64,000 nucleotides of DNA, taken from the NCBI GenBank assembly GCA_905221605.1, contig CAJNDS010002224.1:746023-810022 (forward strand), written 5' to 3'. Positions 55,601 to 59,920 of the stretch are shown one piece after another (position 1 is the first letter of the stretch; each line of letters starts with the position of its first letter). This stretch comes from Symbiodinium natans. Its lineage: Eukaryota > Sar > Dinophyceae > Suessiales > Symbiodiniaceae. The notes beneath the pieces are model-generated. The model was not told where the DNA came from. It made no database searches and saw only the letters and a program-made list of their open reading frames with translations. Made by a program: the position numbers and the translations under genes.

Positions 55601-55621
55601 CCTTGCGTCACAGGGCCGGCC
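25165..55621 (-). CDS. der: Gene B: Der/EngA-type tandem GTPase with SH3-like N-terminal part, split by a nested gene
   Basis: Read right to left. After SH3-like exons (55.6-51.4 kb) come two GTPase domains in Der order. Domain 1 has G1 GRPNVGKSSL, G2-like GGITHDAI, G3 LIDAGGL, then ESAAAIFVVDSTKG and the SA motif PVSAWHRRG. Domain 2 has G1 GRRNAGKSSLFN, G2 PGSTTDSVD, G3 FIDTAGM, RAIKRADVAL and G4 SKWDAV. Twenty-seven consecutive proposed exons from 50317 to 25375 sum to 1480 bases with phase kept at every join, which would be very unlikely by chance. Der acts in large ribosomal subunit assembly in bacteria and organelles; a plastid or mitochondrial role is inference. Oddities: domain 1 lacks a clear NKxD, domain 2 has SKWD for NKWD, and the C-terminal KH-like domain of Der was not found before gene A starts at 25006. 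Gene C lies in the intron between 49862 and 39866. Confidence 0.85.
25375..25427 (-). CDS. Gene B exon
   Basis: Reads VVGGLMPLLKREGRSFP after a split Gly; CTAG acceptor, GTACCAG donor. Confidence 0.65.
25628..25672. repeat. Poly-C tract
   Basis: About 30 consecutive C in a gene B intron; similar tracts at 4275, 7262, 8779, 13739, 18570, 21419, 24566, 28389 and 29323. Confidence 0.95.
25799..25866 (-). CDS. Gene B exon
   Basis: Reads YLEAIRSNLAGVGQWAEIVV then TP; equals the helix and strand leading to the second SA box, which is not conserved here. GTGTAAG donor. Confidence 0.72.
26386..26598. repeat. CCCCCA low-complexity tract
   Basis: About 210 bases of C runs with single A, in a gene B intron. 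Confidence 0.92.
26821..26836 (-). CDS. Gene B 16-base micro-exon
   Basis: Reads ISGPK between CAG and a consensus GTGAGC donor. Chosen because it alone restores phase between flanking exons. Confidence 0.48.
27024..27068 (-). CDS. Gene B exon
   Basis: Reads QNKDEKTQNRYIQA; the KD.kT...y segment after NKWD in Der. GTTGAGG donor. Confidence 0.78.
27170..27510. other. Unassigned unique intronic stretch
   Basis: A 340-base segment with clustered CTACTAGTACTAGCACTTGT-type motifs and a small plus ORF (62 codons). No gene supported; lies between two gene B exons. Confidence 0.5.
27530..27640. mobile_element. Element family 6, copy
   Basis: Shares TTCACCAAATATAACTGTAC and CATGAACCTCCAAGT with family members; in a gene B intron. 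Confidence 0.68.
27663..27722 (-). CDS. Gene B exon, GTPase 2 G4
   Basis: Reads RGTAAVVVLSKWDAVQLGE; vvvl.KWD is the G4 box with S replacing N of NKWD. GTCTTG donor. Confidence 0.85.
28209..28321 (-). CDS. Gene B exon, GTPase 2
   Basis: Reads VLDASEIMTRSRSMGDQYWC then PDKTMRYVARAIEEQLR; v.DA.e..T and ia..ieeq.r flank an insertion relative to Der. GA donor (GAATGC). Confidence 0.83.
28612..28768. mobile_element. Element family 6, copy
   Basis: Best inverted ends of the family: CTACTTGGAGGTTCA and TGAACCTCCAAGTAG. Confidence 0.75.
29269..29296 (-). CDS. Gene B exon, GTPase 2
   Basis: A 28-base exon AIKRADVAL; equals rAI.rADVaL of Der. GTGGCTG donor. Confidence 0.82.
29802..29855 (-). CDS. 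Gene B exon, GTPase 2
   Basis: Reads IKMRGNVASQTQWLGIH plus two bases; GTAAG acceptor, GTCTATG donor, in phase with RAIKRADV. Confidence 0.78.
29966..30009 (-). CDS. Gene B exon, GTPase 2 G3
   Basis: Reads AFNGNVYRFIDTAG then two bases; IDTAG is the intact switch II. GC donor joins to M-I-K-M-R. Confidence 0.88.
30242..30600. repeat. Two TTTAGGG arrays flanking a gene B exon
   Basis: Arrays at 30242-30355 and 30474-30600 enclose the 54-base G2 exon at 30404-30457; a clear case of an exon isolated between telomere-like introns. Confidence 0.9.
30404..30457 (-). CDS. Gene B exon, GTPase 2 G2
   Basis: Eighteen codons, DLPGSTTDSVDAYLEEGS; PG-T-T-D is switch I (usual GTTRD). GC donor (GCCATAAT), phase 0-0. 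Confidence 0.85.
30958..30990 (-). CDS. Gene B exon, GTPase 2
   Basis: Eleven codons, ALVGEHRSIVS, equals the l.ge.R.iVSd segment following the P-loop. GA donor (GACTCTTG) is required to join to DLPGSTTD. Confidence 0.82.
31228..31348. mobile_element. Element family 10, single copy
   Basis: Inverted ends TAAGGGTGGTTGTCAA and TTGACAGCCACCCCTA enclose about 90 bases with TTTGGGATCCC / GGTTCCCAAA internal symmetry. Confidence 0.7.
31384..31490. mobile_element. Element family 11, copy a
   Basis: CTCCAAAAAAGTCTTAGGGT ... GGGACCATCCTTTGGAGG. Relative at 43088-43176 sharing GACCCCACAAGGGACCA-like sequence. Confidence 0.58.
31850..31897 (-). CDS. Gene B exon, GTPase 2 G1 (P-loop)
   Basis: Sixteen codons, VAITGRRNAGKSSLFN; Walker A GxxNxGKSS of the second Der domain (usual GRPNVGKSS). 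Phase 0-0, GTAG acceptor, GTGCCAGG donor. Confidence 0.88.
31955..32063. mobile_element. Element family 8, copy a
   Basis: Contains CAACCCTATAAAAGGCC and GGTGATAGGGTATAATAGCC arranged as a palindrome. Sister at 41968-42055. Confidence 0.66.
32171..32198 (-). CDS. Gene B exon, interdomain
   Basis: A 28-base exon RNFILNAQP with a GA donor; the only candidate found giving correct phase between the linker and the second P-loop. Confidence 0.45.
32714..32798 (-). CDS. Gene B exon, interdomain
   Basis: Reads NGLFPKKDRHVKQISEPRDN then AIKDREG, a charged linker before the second GTPase domain. GTACTT donor. Confidence 0.65.
33591..33660 (-). CDS. Gene B exon, interdomain
   Basis: Reads EVVDALINKGCILDLRSESG then VYC, phase 0 in and 1 out. 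Confidence 0.62.
33867..33927 (-). CDS. Gene B exon, interdomain
   Basis: Reads AAHQYEAPKLVPLFRKFLFH; phase 2 in and 0 out, as required by neighbours. GTAG acceptor, GTGGGG donor. Confidence 0.62.
34077..34134 (-). CDS. Gene B exon
   Basis: Reads LGRDFELLVGFLEPSLFK after the split Gly; the G.g..eLl..i helix that closes Der domain 1. Confidence 0.72.
34529..34557 (-). CDS. Gene B exon, GTPase 1 G5 (SA box)
   Basis: A 29-base exon reading IPVSAWHRR; corresponds to piSA-hgrG, the G5 element. In phase on both sides. Confidence 0.8.
35273..35307 (-). CDS. Gene B exon
   Basis: Reads AAEFWSLGIGE plus two bases; the aEFy-LG-Ge motif precedes the SA box in Der. GC donor (GCGCCTCG) restores P-I-P-V-S-A. 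Confidence 0.8.
35350..35570. repeat. CT-rich microsatellite region
   Basis: Degenerate TCTCTGTTTCTC-type tract in a gene B intron, just upstream of exon AAEFWSLG in gene sense. Confidence 0.7.
36158..36199 (-). CDS. Gene B exon
   Basis: Fourteen codons, FEAKSDRLQTMDYN, phase 0-0, GAG acceptor and GC donor. Fits the short variable stretch between G4 and EFW-LG. Confidence 0.55.
36783..36861 (-). CDS. Gene B exon, GTPase 1 G4 region
   Basis: Reads IAKYLKEVYISKGLRVVLAV then VAWAKS, the IA..LR...k.vvLvvNK segment of Der. The NKxD box is degenerate (AKS), so guanine specificity of domain 1 may be altered. GTGGGG donor. Confidence 0.8.
37095..37225. mobile_element. Element family 5, copy
   Basis: Has TTTCATGGGCCCTTA at one end and AAGGGCCCATACTAAGGACC near the other; inverse orientation to the 13180 copy. 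Confidence 0.65.
37654..38070. repeat. CCCTAAA and TTTAGGG arrays facing away from a gene B exon
   Basis: Left array is CCCTAAA (37654-37795), right array is TTTAGGG (37944-38070), with the exon at 37815-37892 between them. Orientation flips at the exon. Confidence 0.9.
37815..37892 (-). CDS. Gene B exon, GTPase 1 beta strand
   Basis: Reads IDVALRESAAAIFVVDSTKG then VTADD, a near-textbook Der segment (A..iFvvD...G.T..D). GA donor after GT joins to I-A-K-Y-L in the next exon. Confidence 0.83.
38964..38993 (-). CDS. Gene B exon
   Basis: Short exon IRFEREIRH; with the next junction it gives ...REIRHQ-IDVALRES, the Q-x-x-x-A-L/I-x-E-A segment of Der domain 1. GC donor. Confidence 0.62.
39246..39299 (-). 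CDS. Gene B exon
   Basis: Reads KIRKLLSNAAQHTTFSR, in phase with both neighbours; CCAG acceptor and GTCTTCC donor. Confidence 0.62.
39816..39866 (-). CDS. Gene B exon, GTPase 1 G3
   Basis: Reads YLFDLIDAGGLIFDES. LID-A-GG is the DTGG switch II of Der domain 1 (T replaced by A). GA donor (GAAGGGG) splits an Arg codon. Confidence 0.82.
40160..40546. other. Region downstream of gene C stop
   Basis: Mostly unique, few telomere units, probably 3' untranslated sequence of gene C plus gene B intron. No polyadenylation signal was recognised. Confidence 0.35.
40547..40961 (-). CDS. Gene C exon 16 (terminal)
   Basis: A 138-codon exon starting after TTCAG: WYARWPARYVLAQVYQAEVA ..., with four Cys-rich segments and a stop (TAG) at 40547-40549. 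WPARYvLA.vYqAe is the C-terminal signature of the family. By far the longest exon in genes A-C. Confidence 0.9.
40547..47906 (-). CDS. Gene C: secreted protein with carbohydrate-binding family 9-like domain, nested in gene B
   Basis: A complete gene read right to left: ATG at 47906 with a signal peptide, 16-17 small exons, and a stop at 40547; about 500 residues. Conserved landmarks in order are YPSQYVARRLRDG...IDGNL, SVWEEVPFSD, KVRWDAEYL-YVGAFVGEPW, LTSTNPIGNS-NVPYYDNDFEVFIDVAGT, YKEF-EMNFNNATYDVLW, NSSWPPFGGSW, VEIAFPL, YWSADFSRAEHPF, PTLLGADQWSCYWE-WVWQ, and YMHNPDTFGF. These match, from memory, eukaryotic and bacterial secreted proteins with a CBM9-like fold (Pfam family often called CBM9_2/DUF1083). 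Binding to cell-wall or extracellular carbohydrate is inferred. Phase holds throughout if GC and GA donors are used and a 14-base micro-exon at 44249-44262 is accepted. The whole gene sits in an intron of gene B on the same strand. Confidence 0.88.
41593..41661 (-). CDS. Gene C exon 15
   Basis: Reads WVWQPVGGHRYMHNPDTFGF then LQ; YmHnPe.wGf is the final conserved block. GC donor. Confidence 0.9.
41898..41944 (-). CDS. Gene C exon 14
   Basis: Reads DQPTLLGADQWSCYW; pTLLG.DqWsCYWEW motif completed with exon 15. GC donor. Confidence 0.9.
41968..42055. mobile_element. Element family 8, copy b
   Basis: Shares CCAACCCTATAAAGGGCC and CTATAGGGTATAATGGCC with 31955; in a gene C intron. Confidence 0.66.
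42416..42597 (-). CDS. Gene C exon 13
   Basis: Reads DGVGGLLSAGNGTSLPSRYD ... AGAKYWSADFSRAEHPFFTS ... CPSIQKALSG. GGLL and DFSRAEHP are strong family motifs. GTCACTAG donor. Confidence 0.9.
42615..42785. mobile_element. Element family 9 (GTTTACGATACTAGGGG type)
   Basis: Inverted ends GGGGTTTACGATACTA and TACTATCGTAAACC; relatives at 3455-3570 and possibly 1880-1930. Confidence 0.62.
42917..42944 (-). CDS. Gene C exon 12
   Basis: A 28-base exon VEIAFPLHP, the conserved core strand. GC donor (GCGACTTGG) keeps phase with exon 13; a GT donor eight bases later is the alternative. Confidence 0.8.
43982..44045 (-). CDS. Gene C exon 11
   Basis: Reads MYPNMRTATARAQGWATEGW then T; M.tAT...gW...W-T leads directly into VEIAFP. 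GTGCTTGG donor. Confidence 0.82.
44249..44262 (-). CDS. Gene C tentative 14-base micro-exon
   Basis: Codes SWTP plus two bases between AAAG and a GC donor. Proposed only because it repairs the phase between exons 10 and 11. Confidence 0.35.
44647..44700 (-). CDS. Gene C exon 10
   Basis: Eighteen codons, NSSWPPFGGSWSMPAPSS; NSSWP-GSW is a conserved loop of the family. GTGCGC donor. Confidence 0.8.
45055..45087 (-). CDS. Gene C exon 9
   Basis: Eleven codons, PADPCTARGLN, phase 0-0; GTAGTTC donor. Confidence 0.55.
45330..45380 (-). CDS. Gene C exon 8
   Basis: Reads VPDGGLGSVGVPCCAIT, continuing WR-VPDGG. The 3' boundary could be later (frame open to 45303). Confidence 0.72.
45635..45676 (-). 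CDS. Gene C exon 7
   Basis: Fourteen codons, EMNFNNATYDVLWR; the EmNa.n...dvlw motif. TTGTAG acceptor, GTACCTTG donor. Confidence 0.9.
45790..45856 (-). CDS. Gene C exon 6
   Basis: Reads YYDNDFEVFIDVAGTNHWYK then EF; the DnDFEvFiD signature. Its 3' splice site is the CATCCCAAG end of a palindromic element. A GA donor (GACGCC) after TTT is needed to give YKEF-EMN. Confidence 0.92.
45857..45951. mobile_element. Palindromic element family 1, copy at a splice site
   Basis: Diverged copy whose left end (CTTGGGATG on plus) is directly next to gene C exon 6, so on the sense strand CATCCCAAG is the intron end. Confidence 0.65.
46469..46573 (-). CDS. Gene C exon 5
   Basis: Reads YVGAFVGEPWVENGFVRGSN then PDLTSTNPIGNSNV; lYvga.l.Ep and L-T-x-TN.iG are conserved. 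GC donor joins to P-YYDNDFEVF. Confidence 0.9.
46627..46915. repeat. TTTAGGG / TTTGGGG array
   Basis: Alternating blocks of TTTAGGG and TTTGGGG in intron 4 of gene C, upstream of exon 5. Confidence 0.88.
47122..47249 (-). CDS. Gene C exon 4
   Basis: Reads SVWEEVPFSDALFKDIAQPL, then about 22 more residues ending KVRWDAEY; W..vpfs...F.Di and KvrWd are domain landmarks. GC donor inside the Leu codon before YVGA. Confidence 0.88.
47416..47488 (-). CDS. Gene C exon 3
   Basis: Reads YPSQYVARRLRDGQSVQIDG then NLNL; the yvarRl...iDG.L start of the CBM9-like domain. GC donor. Confidence 0.82.
47635..47705 (-). CDS. Gene C exon 2
   Basis: Reads RQRLCEPVAADLPSLERVLV then PGC; GTGTAG acceptor. GA donor after GT is chosen for phase; an alternative GT donor ends at 47655. 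Confidence 0.55.
47717..47824. mobile_element. Palindromic element family 2 filling gene C intron 1
   Basis: Inverted ends CTTAGTTGCTGA / TCAGCTGCTAAG. It occupies 108 of the 132 bases of the intron. Sister copy at 52093-52194. Confidence 0.78.
47838..47906 (-). CDS. Gene C exon 1, signal peptide
   Basis: Twenty-three codons from ATG: MVQLCHSLVISASAFLAVRA then LSE; short n-region, hydrophobic core, small residues near the probable cleavage site. GC donor. Intron 1 (132 bases) is almost entirely one palindromic element. Confidence 0.75.
48355..48478. mobile_element. Element with inverted ends (single full copy)
   Basis: TTGGTAGCCCAGTAACTG at left and ACCACTGGGCTATCAAGATACC at right; end fragments near 29636, 29779 and 42598. 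In the long gene B intron. Confidence 0.6.
49428..49516. mobile_element. Palindromic element, single copy
   Basis: TCTCTTACCTACAGTGTT and AACTGTAGGTAAGAAGG are inverted ends of an 89-base hairpin-prone unit with a TATGCATATG centre. Confidence 0.68.
49862..49928 (-). CDS. Gene B exon, GTPase 1 G2 region
   Basis: Reads EVNRIADIPDQIGGITHDAI then N, comparable to the N-R-...-D-x-P-G-x-T-R-D switch I of Der. A GA donor after AAC GT provides the phase required by the G3 exon, 10 kb away beyond gene C. Confidence 0.72.
50221..50317 (-). CDS. Gene B exon, GTPase 1 G1 (P-loop)
   Basis: Reads QRPCVAVVGRPNVGKSSLAA then ELANG. GRPNVGKSSL is the Walker A of Era/Der GTPases and fixes the strand. Ends with one base before a GC donor (GCGTATGG), joined in phase to the next exon. 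Confidence 0.9.
51438..51524 (-). CDS. Gene B exon
   Basis: Twenty-nine codons beginning VFNDEKIYPGLPSVRLVSDI, phase 0-0, CTAG acceptor. Completes GRGW-V-F across the junction and leads in phase into the first GTPase exon. Confidence 0.65.
51846..51908 (-). CDS. Gene B exon, SH3-like GRGW core
   Basis: Twenty-one codons, AVDGIDDDRRLYLRLPEGRG then W, phase 0-0. The LYLRL-P-E-GRGW core followed by VF (next exon) is the strongest SH3-like signature here. Confidence 0.68.
52093..52194. mobile_element. Palindromic element family 2, second copy
   Basis: Shares long stretches with the 47717 copy, including AAGCCCCCAAA, TTTCAGTTCTATAGGGG and ACTCAGCTACTAAG. In a gene B intron. Confidence 0.78.
52662..52723 (-). 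CDS. Gene B exon, SH3-like module middle
   Basis: Reads GEILRQGDRFVAVEAPGLFP; the GE-x-x-x-x-G-D/x-x-V pattern is the central strand pair of SH3-like folds. GTGTCT donor. The acceptor could lie four bases further upstream. Confidence 0.6.
53084..53285. repeat. GCTTAGG array followed by TTTAGGG
   Basis: About 18 uninterrupted copies of the variant GGGCTTA, then about 9 standard units. A second, 8-copy block of the same variant is at 19262-19325. Confidence 0.9.
53769..53868 (-). CDS. Gene B exon, start of SH3-like module
   Basis: Reads LDYLDEREYEVAAEGIAVRT then LPDERSPRTG. A Y-E-V-x-(A)-x-x-I-x-VR-x-x-P start is typical of small SH3-type modules recalled from dinoflagellate proteins. The 3' boundary is uncertain by a few bases. 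Confidence 0.6.
54275..54374. mobile_element. Palindromic element family 1, copy d
   Basis: Near-perfect copy with both ends (TTGGGATGTTCCCCC ... GGGGGAACATCCCAA). A half copy lies at 54080-54125. Confidence 0.75.
54686..54741 (-). CDS. Candidate gene B 5' exon
   Basis: Open in two minus frames (ARPAAPPAEVEEGQTRLG or APDQQRRRQRWRRARRALG) between GGGAG and a GTGCC donor. No domain match. Confidence 0.33.
55574..55621 (-). CDS. Candidate gene B 5' exon
   Basis: Reads AGPVTQGAREGGGGTR, a low-complexity linker, between GGCAG and a GTGAAC donor. Assignment to gene B is by position only. Confidence 0.4.
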
Positions 55622-55944
55622 CTGCCCCCCAAGCACTAAACCCTCAAATCATGTAGGAGTTGGGGTTTAGGCGATGGAGGGAGGAGGAGGGAGGTGGAGG
55701 TGCCCTCCACAATTCAGCGGCCATTTATCCCAAAGACTCCTCCTTCCCAGCAACCCCCCCCCCGGACCCTTTTTTAACCCATACCACAGATATTTCGACC
55801 CCCTATAGGGTTTGGGGCTTACAAGTACTACCTACGCCAAAGCTGCACCTACCGCATCGGGCTTGGGATCAAGCCCAAAAAAATGTATCACTCCCATCTG
55901 GAAAGGTAACTTCAAGTCCTTACCAGGCCGAAACCCTGTGTGTG

Positions 55945-55946
55945 TA

Positions 55947-56034
<88 letters not shown>

Positions 56035-56088
56035 ATATATATATATACATACATATAGATAGATATATTTTCCTTTATGTGTATATCT

Positions 56089-56119
<31 letters not shown>

Positions 56120-56142
56120 TATATATTTTTTATATTTACTTG

Positions 56143-56173
<31 letters not shown>

Positions 56174-56175
56174 GC
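55945..56175. repeat. TAAA, TATC and TA microsatellite cluster
   Basis: About 21 TAAA units, then TA, TATAGA/TATATC runs. It marks the switch from telomere-repeat-rich DNA (left) to DNA almost free of such tracts (right). Confidence 0.92.
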
Positions 56176-56425
56176 CAACAGAGCCTCCTATGATCCACAG
56201 AGCCTTTGTTGAAATTATCGTTGCCTGGCAAGGTGTAAGGCTAACTCACTGCGTCAAGAAAGAAACATGTTTCCAAGGCAACACCATCGATGAGGTTGTC
56301 CTCAACAAATCAACCGCATTATGCACATCAAGCTAGCATATTAGGGAGTGCGCAGTATTACACTTTCGCATCCAAATTAATAGAACTTGAGGTATAAAGG
56401 ATGCGTCTCACGATTGTTTTCGAAA

Positions 56426-57411
56426 CTAGTTCATGCAGAATCGCTTGATGCAGTTGCAGTAGATATTTTTCATCGAAGGCTTCTTGACTGGCTTCTTGGT
56501 CTTTGCAGCAGGCCTACGAAGAACAGTACCTGGCCGCACCACGCTCTTACCCTTGCCATATATAATGGATGGGTGTGACGCAGTACGAACTGCAGGTGTA
56601 CGTGGAAACCAAAATTTCCTTGCTAATCTTTCAGACAGCATCAAGTCGAAATGTCTGTATTGGGTACCAGCGCACGTAGCTGCAAAAGCTTGACGCAAGA
56701 AGTCCTTGCGGAAGAAAATGGCTTGGGACCCTTCGAGCGCTTGCTCGATGCCGTAATACCACTCAACTTTGGTTCCCTTTGACCAGATATTTCTGTATCC
56801 GGGCCAGCCGATGTTGCTCCATTTTGGTAGTGATGACATCAGGCCCTGAACTTGAGCAGCAGTTTGCTGAAACCGTGCGTCTGCTTCTAAAAATCAAACC
56901 CATCCGACTTCAGAATGTCGTTGGTCAGACCGATAGCGTTGTAGTAATTGATAGCATCTCAGGGTCAAAATGCTTATCCAAATTCGTTTGTAGGACATAA
57001 ACGAACGAAAGTACTATAAAACAAAAAAAGTATACAAAAAAAAAACAAACTTACTTGAAACTGCTTGCGCAGCCTCGTAAACCATCGGTGCCGTACAGAG
57101 TAATGCACGATCTCATTGGGCTGCAGCTTCTTGCCCATGTGCTCGTCAGTGCCATATCGATATCCATAAATAACATGGACTTTGTTAGCGCCCATACCTT
57201 TTAATTCTTGGAGAAGTGGGTTATGCACGCCATGGTTGTCGGCATGCGACAATATGAGGAAGAGTGCGTTGCTAAGCTTGGCCGGTGTCTCAGGCAACAC
57301 GAGCTTGGCTTCATCGACGTGCTTCGCTTTGCAACGTTCCAGCGTCTTTCGTTTAGACTCATCAGTACTGCACCACCAGGACAAATTGCAGGAACATTTG
57401 TGCCATGCCAT
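56426..57411 (-). CDS. Two-exon gene of unknown function
   Basis: Exon 1 (57411 to 57053) starts MAWHKCSCNLSWWCSTDESK, has a Cys/Trp-rich start and ends RWFTRLRKQFQ before a GTAAGT donor. Exon 2, from a TTTCAG acceptor near 56875 in phase, reads QTAAQVQGLMSSLPKWSNIG and ends with a basic tail (RRPAAKTKKPVKKPS). Total about 265 residues. The Cys-rich start could be a zinc-binding or GRF-like finger; no family recognised. Codon use resembles the transposase gene downstream rather than genes A-C. It may be cargo or a neighbour of the mobile element. Confidence 0.6.
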
Positions 57412-57699
57412 CTCAGATAGCCTCTACACCTAAAATTGTTGTAAGCACAAGACATCTTTTCATAATATGTTTTGCAATTAACACGTAACGTGACCTATGA
57501 ATGAATCTCGCTCAACAAACTTCATTTGTTTATACAGTGACGGTATACATGAATGTTGTCCTTTACTTCTGTGCATGTAGTACGAACACATGGATTTCAT
57601 CATTATGCGCCAGGTAGCAGCATAAACGTGTTTTCAAATTTGTTTATAAGCTTCACGATCATGAACTACGACAACTGTCCGCATGTGTTGTAGAGTATA

Positions 57700-58700
57700 C
57701 AGGTACAGTTGGGAGCATGTTTTTGCCGTTTAGGGTTTTTTTGAGCGACCCTAAGCCCTATTTTCAAGTTGAAGCACTCATTTCCGAAACTTGCGGTGTT
57801 GAGTGAATTAAGCATGATTGTGTTGGGCGCACGTGTTTTGTATATTGCACAGGTACAATTGGGAGCATGTTTTTGCCGTCTGGTGTCTTTTGAGCGACCC
57901 TAAACCCTAAATTTCAAGTTGAAGCACTCATTTCCGAAACTTGCGGTACTGAGCGAGTTAAATATGATTGTATTTGGCGCGCATGGTTTGTTTAGTGTAC
58001 AGGCACACTTGGAAGCATGTTTTTGAACGCTTGAGGTCTTTTGAGCGACCCTAAACCCTAGATTTCAAGTTGAAGCACTCATTTCCGAAACTTGCGGTGT
58101 TGAATGAAGTAAACATGATTGTGTTTGGCGCGCACGTTTTGTATAAGTACAGGCACACTTGGAAGCATGTTTTTGCCGTTTGAGGTCTTTTGAGCGACCC
58201 TAAACCCTAAATTTCAAGTTGAAGCACTCATTTCCGAAACTTGCGGTGTTGAATGAAGTAAAAATGATTGTATTTGGCGCGCATGTTTTGTATAAGTACA
58301 GGCACACTTGGAAGCATGTTTTTGCCGCTTGAGGTCTTTTGAGCGACCCTAAATCCTAAATTTCAAGTTGAAGCACTCATTTCCGAAACTTGCGGTGTTG
58401 AATAAAGTAAACATGATTGTATTTGCCGCGCATATTTTGTGTAGTGTACAGGTACAATTGAGAGTATATTTTTGCCGTTTGGGGTCTTTTGAGCGACCCT
58501 AAACCCTAAATTTGAAGTTGAACACTGATTTCCGAACCTTGCGGCGCTGCATGAACTGAACGATTGTTGTTTGGCCCGCATGATTTGTACAGCGTACAGG
58601 TACAATTGGGAGCATGGTTTTGCTGCTTGGGTCTTTTAAGCAACCCTAAGCCCTAACTTTCAAGTTGAAAGACTGATTTCCGAAATTTGCGGGTGCTGAA
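57700..58700. repeat. 150-bp satellite, about 7 copies
   Basis: Units start GGGAGCATGTTTTTGCCG at about 149-152 base spacing (57713, 57863, 58012, 58164, 58311, 58461, 58610). Each contains AGCGACCCTAAACCCTAAAT, that is, two telomere-type units embedded in the satellite. The last copies are diverged. Confidence 0.9.
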
Positions 58701-58789
58701 TGAGCTTGACTGCAGTGTTCGAGATTTCCAGATATATCAAGAAATTATAAATCTCATCTGACATATCGTAAAAATTACTACCGTCACAA

Positions 58790-59230
58790 ACATTACCGGA
58801 ACAAATCGTACAAATCAAGGCGGCTAGCTTGGGTTACAACTTTGCTGAAACCTTGATTACTAGTTATTGCGGTCACTGTCAACTTTAGCCAGCAGACACA
58901 GACACACAATGCCGGAACAAATCGTACAAGTCACTGTCGTCCACAAAAATTGCCGGAACAAAATGCCGGAACAAATCGTACAAGTCACTGCCGTCCACAA
59001 ATATTGCCGGAATAAATCGTACAAATCAATATGGCTAGCTTGAGTTACAACATTGTTGAAATCTTGATTACTGGATACTGCGGCCCTTCTCAACTTTAGC
59101 CAGCCGACCCCGACGCACAATGCCGGAACAAATCGTACAAGTCGCTGCCGTCCACAAACATTGCCGGAACAAATCGTACAAATCCCTGCTGCCTTCACTA
59201 GCAATATCACCTGAACAACTTGTACAATCT
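58790..59230. repeat. Nested minisatellite GCCGGAACAAATCGTACAA
   Basis: At least seven copies of a roughly 40-base unit (GCCGGAACAAATCGTACAAG + TCACTGCCGTCCACAAACAT) inside a larger duplication of about 250 bases that includes GCTAGCTTGRGTTACAAC. A stray related piece is at 60288-60325. Confidence 0.85.
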
Positions 59231-59264
59231 CTGCTGCCCACGCACGCTCTACAAGCCACTTCCA

Positions 59265-59560
59265 AGGAAGCAGTTTGCAGCCCCCTAAGCCCTTCTATAA
59301 GGTTGCAGGTTCCCGTTCAACCTTCCCTGCAAATCTTTTTGGCAACAGCTGGGAGGGCCTCCAAGGAAGCAGTTTGCAGCTTCTGCAGCTCCCTAAACCC
59401 TTCTTTATGTCGGCAGGTTCCCTTACACTCGGTTATGCTTCTCCTGCAAGGAATTTCCAGGAAGAAGTTTGCAGCTCCTAAAACCATTCCGCACGTCTGC
59501 AGGGTCCCCCGAAACCTTCCCTGCAGATATGCCTGCAGGCTCCAAAAGCGGCTCTGTTTC
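59265..59560. repeat. Diverged tandem repeat, about 100-115 bases, 3 copies
   Basis: Units share CCAAGGAAGCAGTTTGCAGC, CCCTAARCCCTTCT and GCAGGTTCCC ... CCTGCAA. Open plus frames across it (180 codons) are probably repeat-derived. Confidence 0.75.
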
Positions 59561-59769
59561 CCCAAATTTGTACCCCTCAACCCTCAACCCTCACAACCCT
59601 CACAACCCTCACAACCCTCAACCCTCAACCCTCAACCACAAACCCTACCCTTAGAGATGTAGTCTTGGGGCTTCTGCTTAGTGCCACGATAAGGAAGCAG
59701 CTGCAGCGAGCGGCAAAGATCCGTGCGGCAGCGGCTCCGACGCATTCATAGGCTCAGCCGCTCGAAATT

Positions 59770-59920
59770 TCGACTGCAGTATGCCCTGAACTCTAAGCCC
59801 TAAACCCTAGACCCTAAACCCTAAACCCTAAGCCCTAAGCCTTAAACCCTAAACCCTAAACCCCAAACCCTAAACCCTAAACCCTAAACCCTAAACCCTA
59901 AACCCTAAACCCTACACGTT
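59770..59920. repeat. Isolated CCCTAAA array right of the boundary
   Basis: About 20 units with variants; with short TTTAGGG at 60070-60130 these are the only notable telomere-like tracts right of 56 kb besides the satellite. Confidence 0.9.

Noticed and set aside
55912-56336. Tyr/Ile-rich ORFs
   Set aside because: Translations of TAAA/TA microsatellite.
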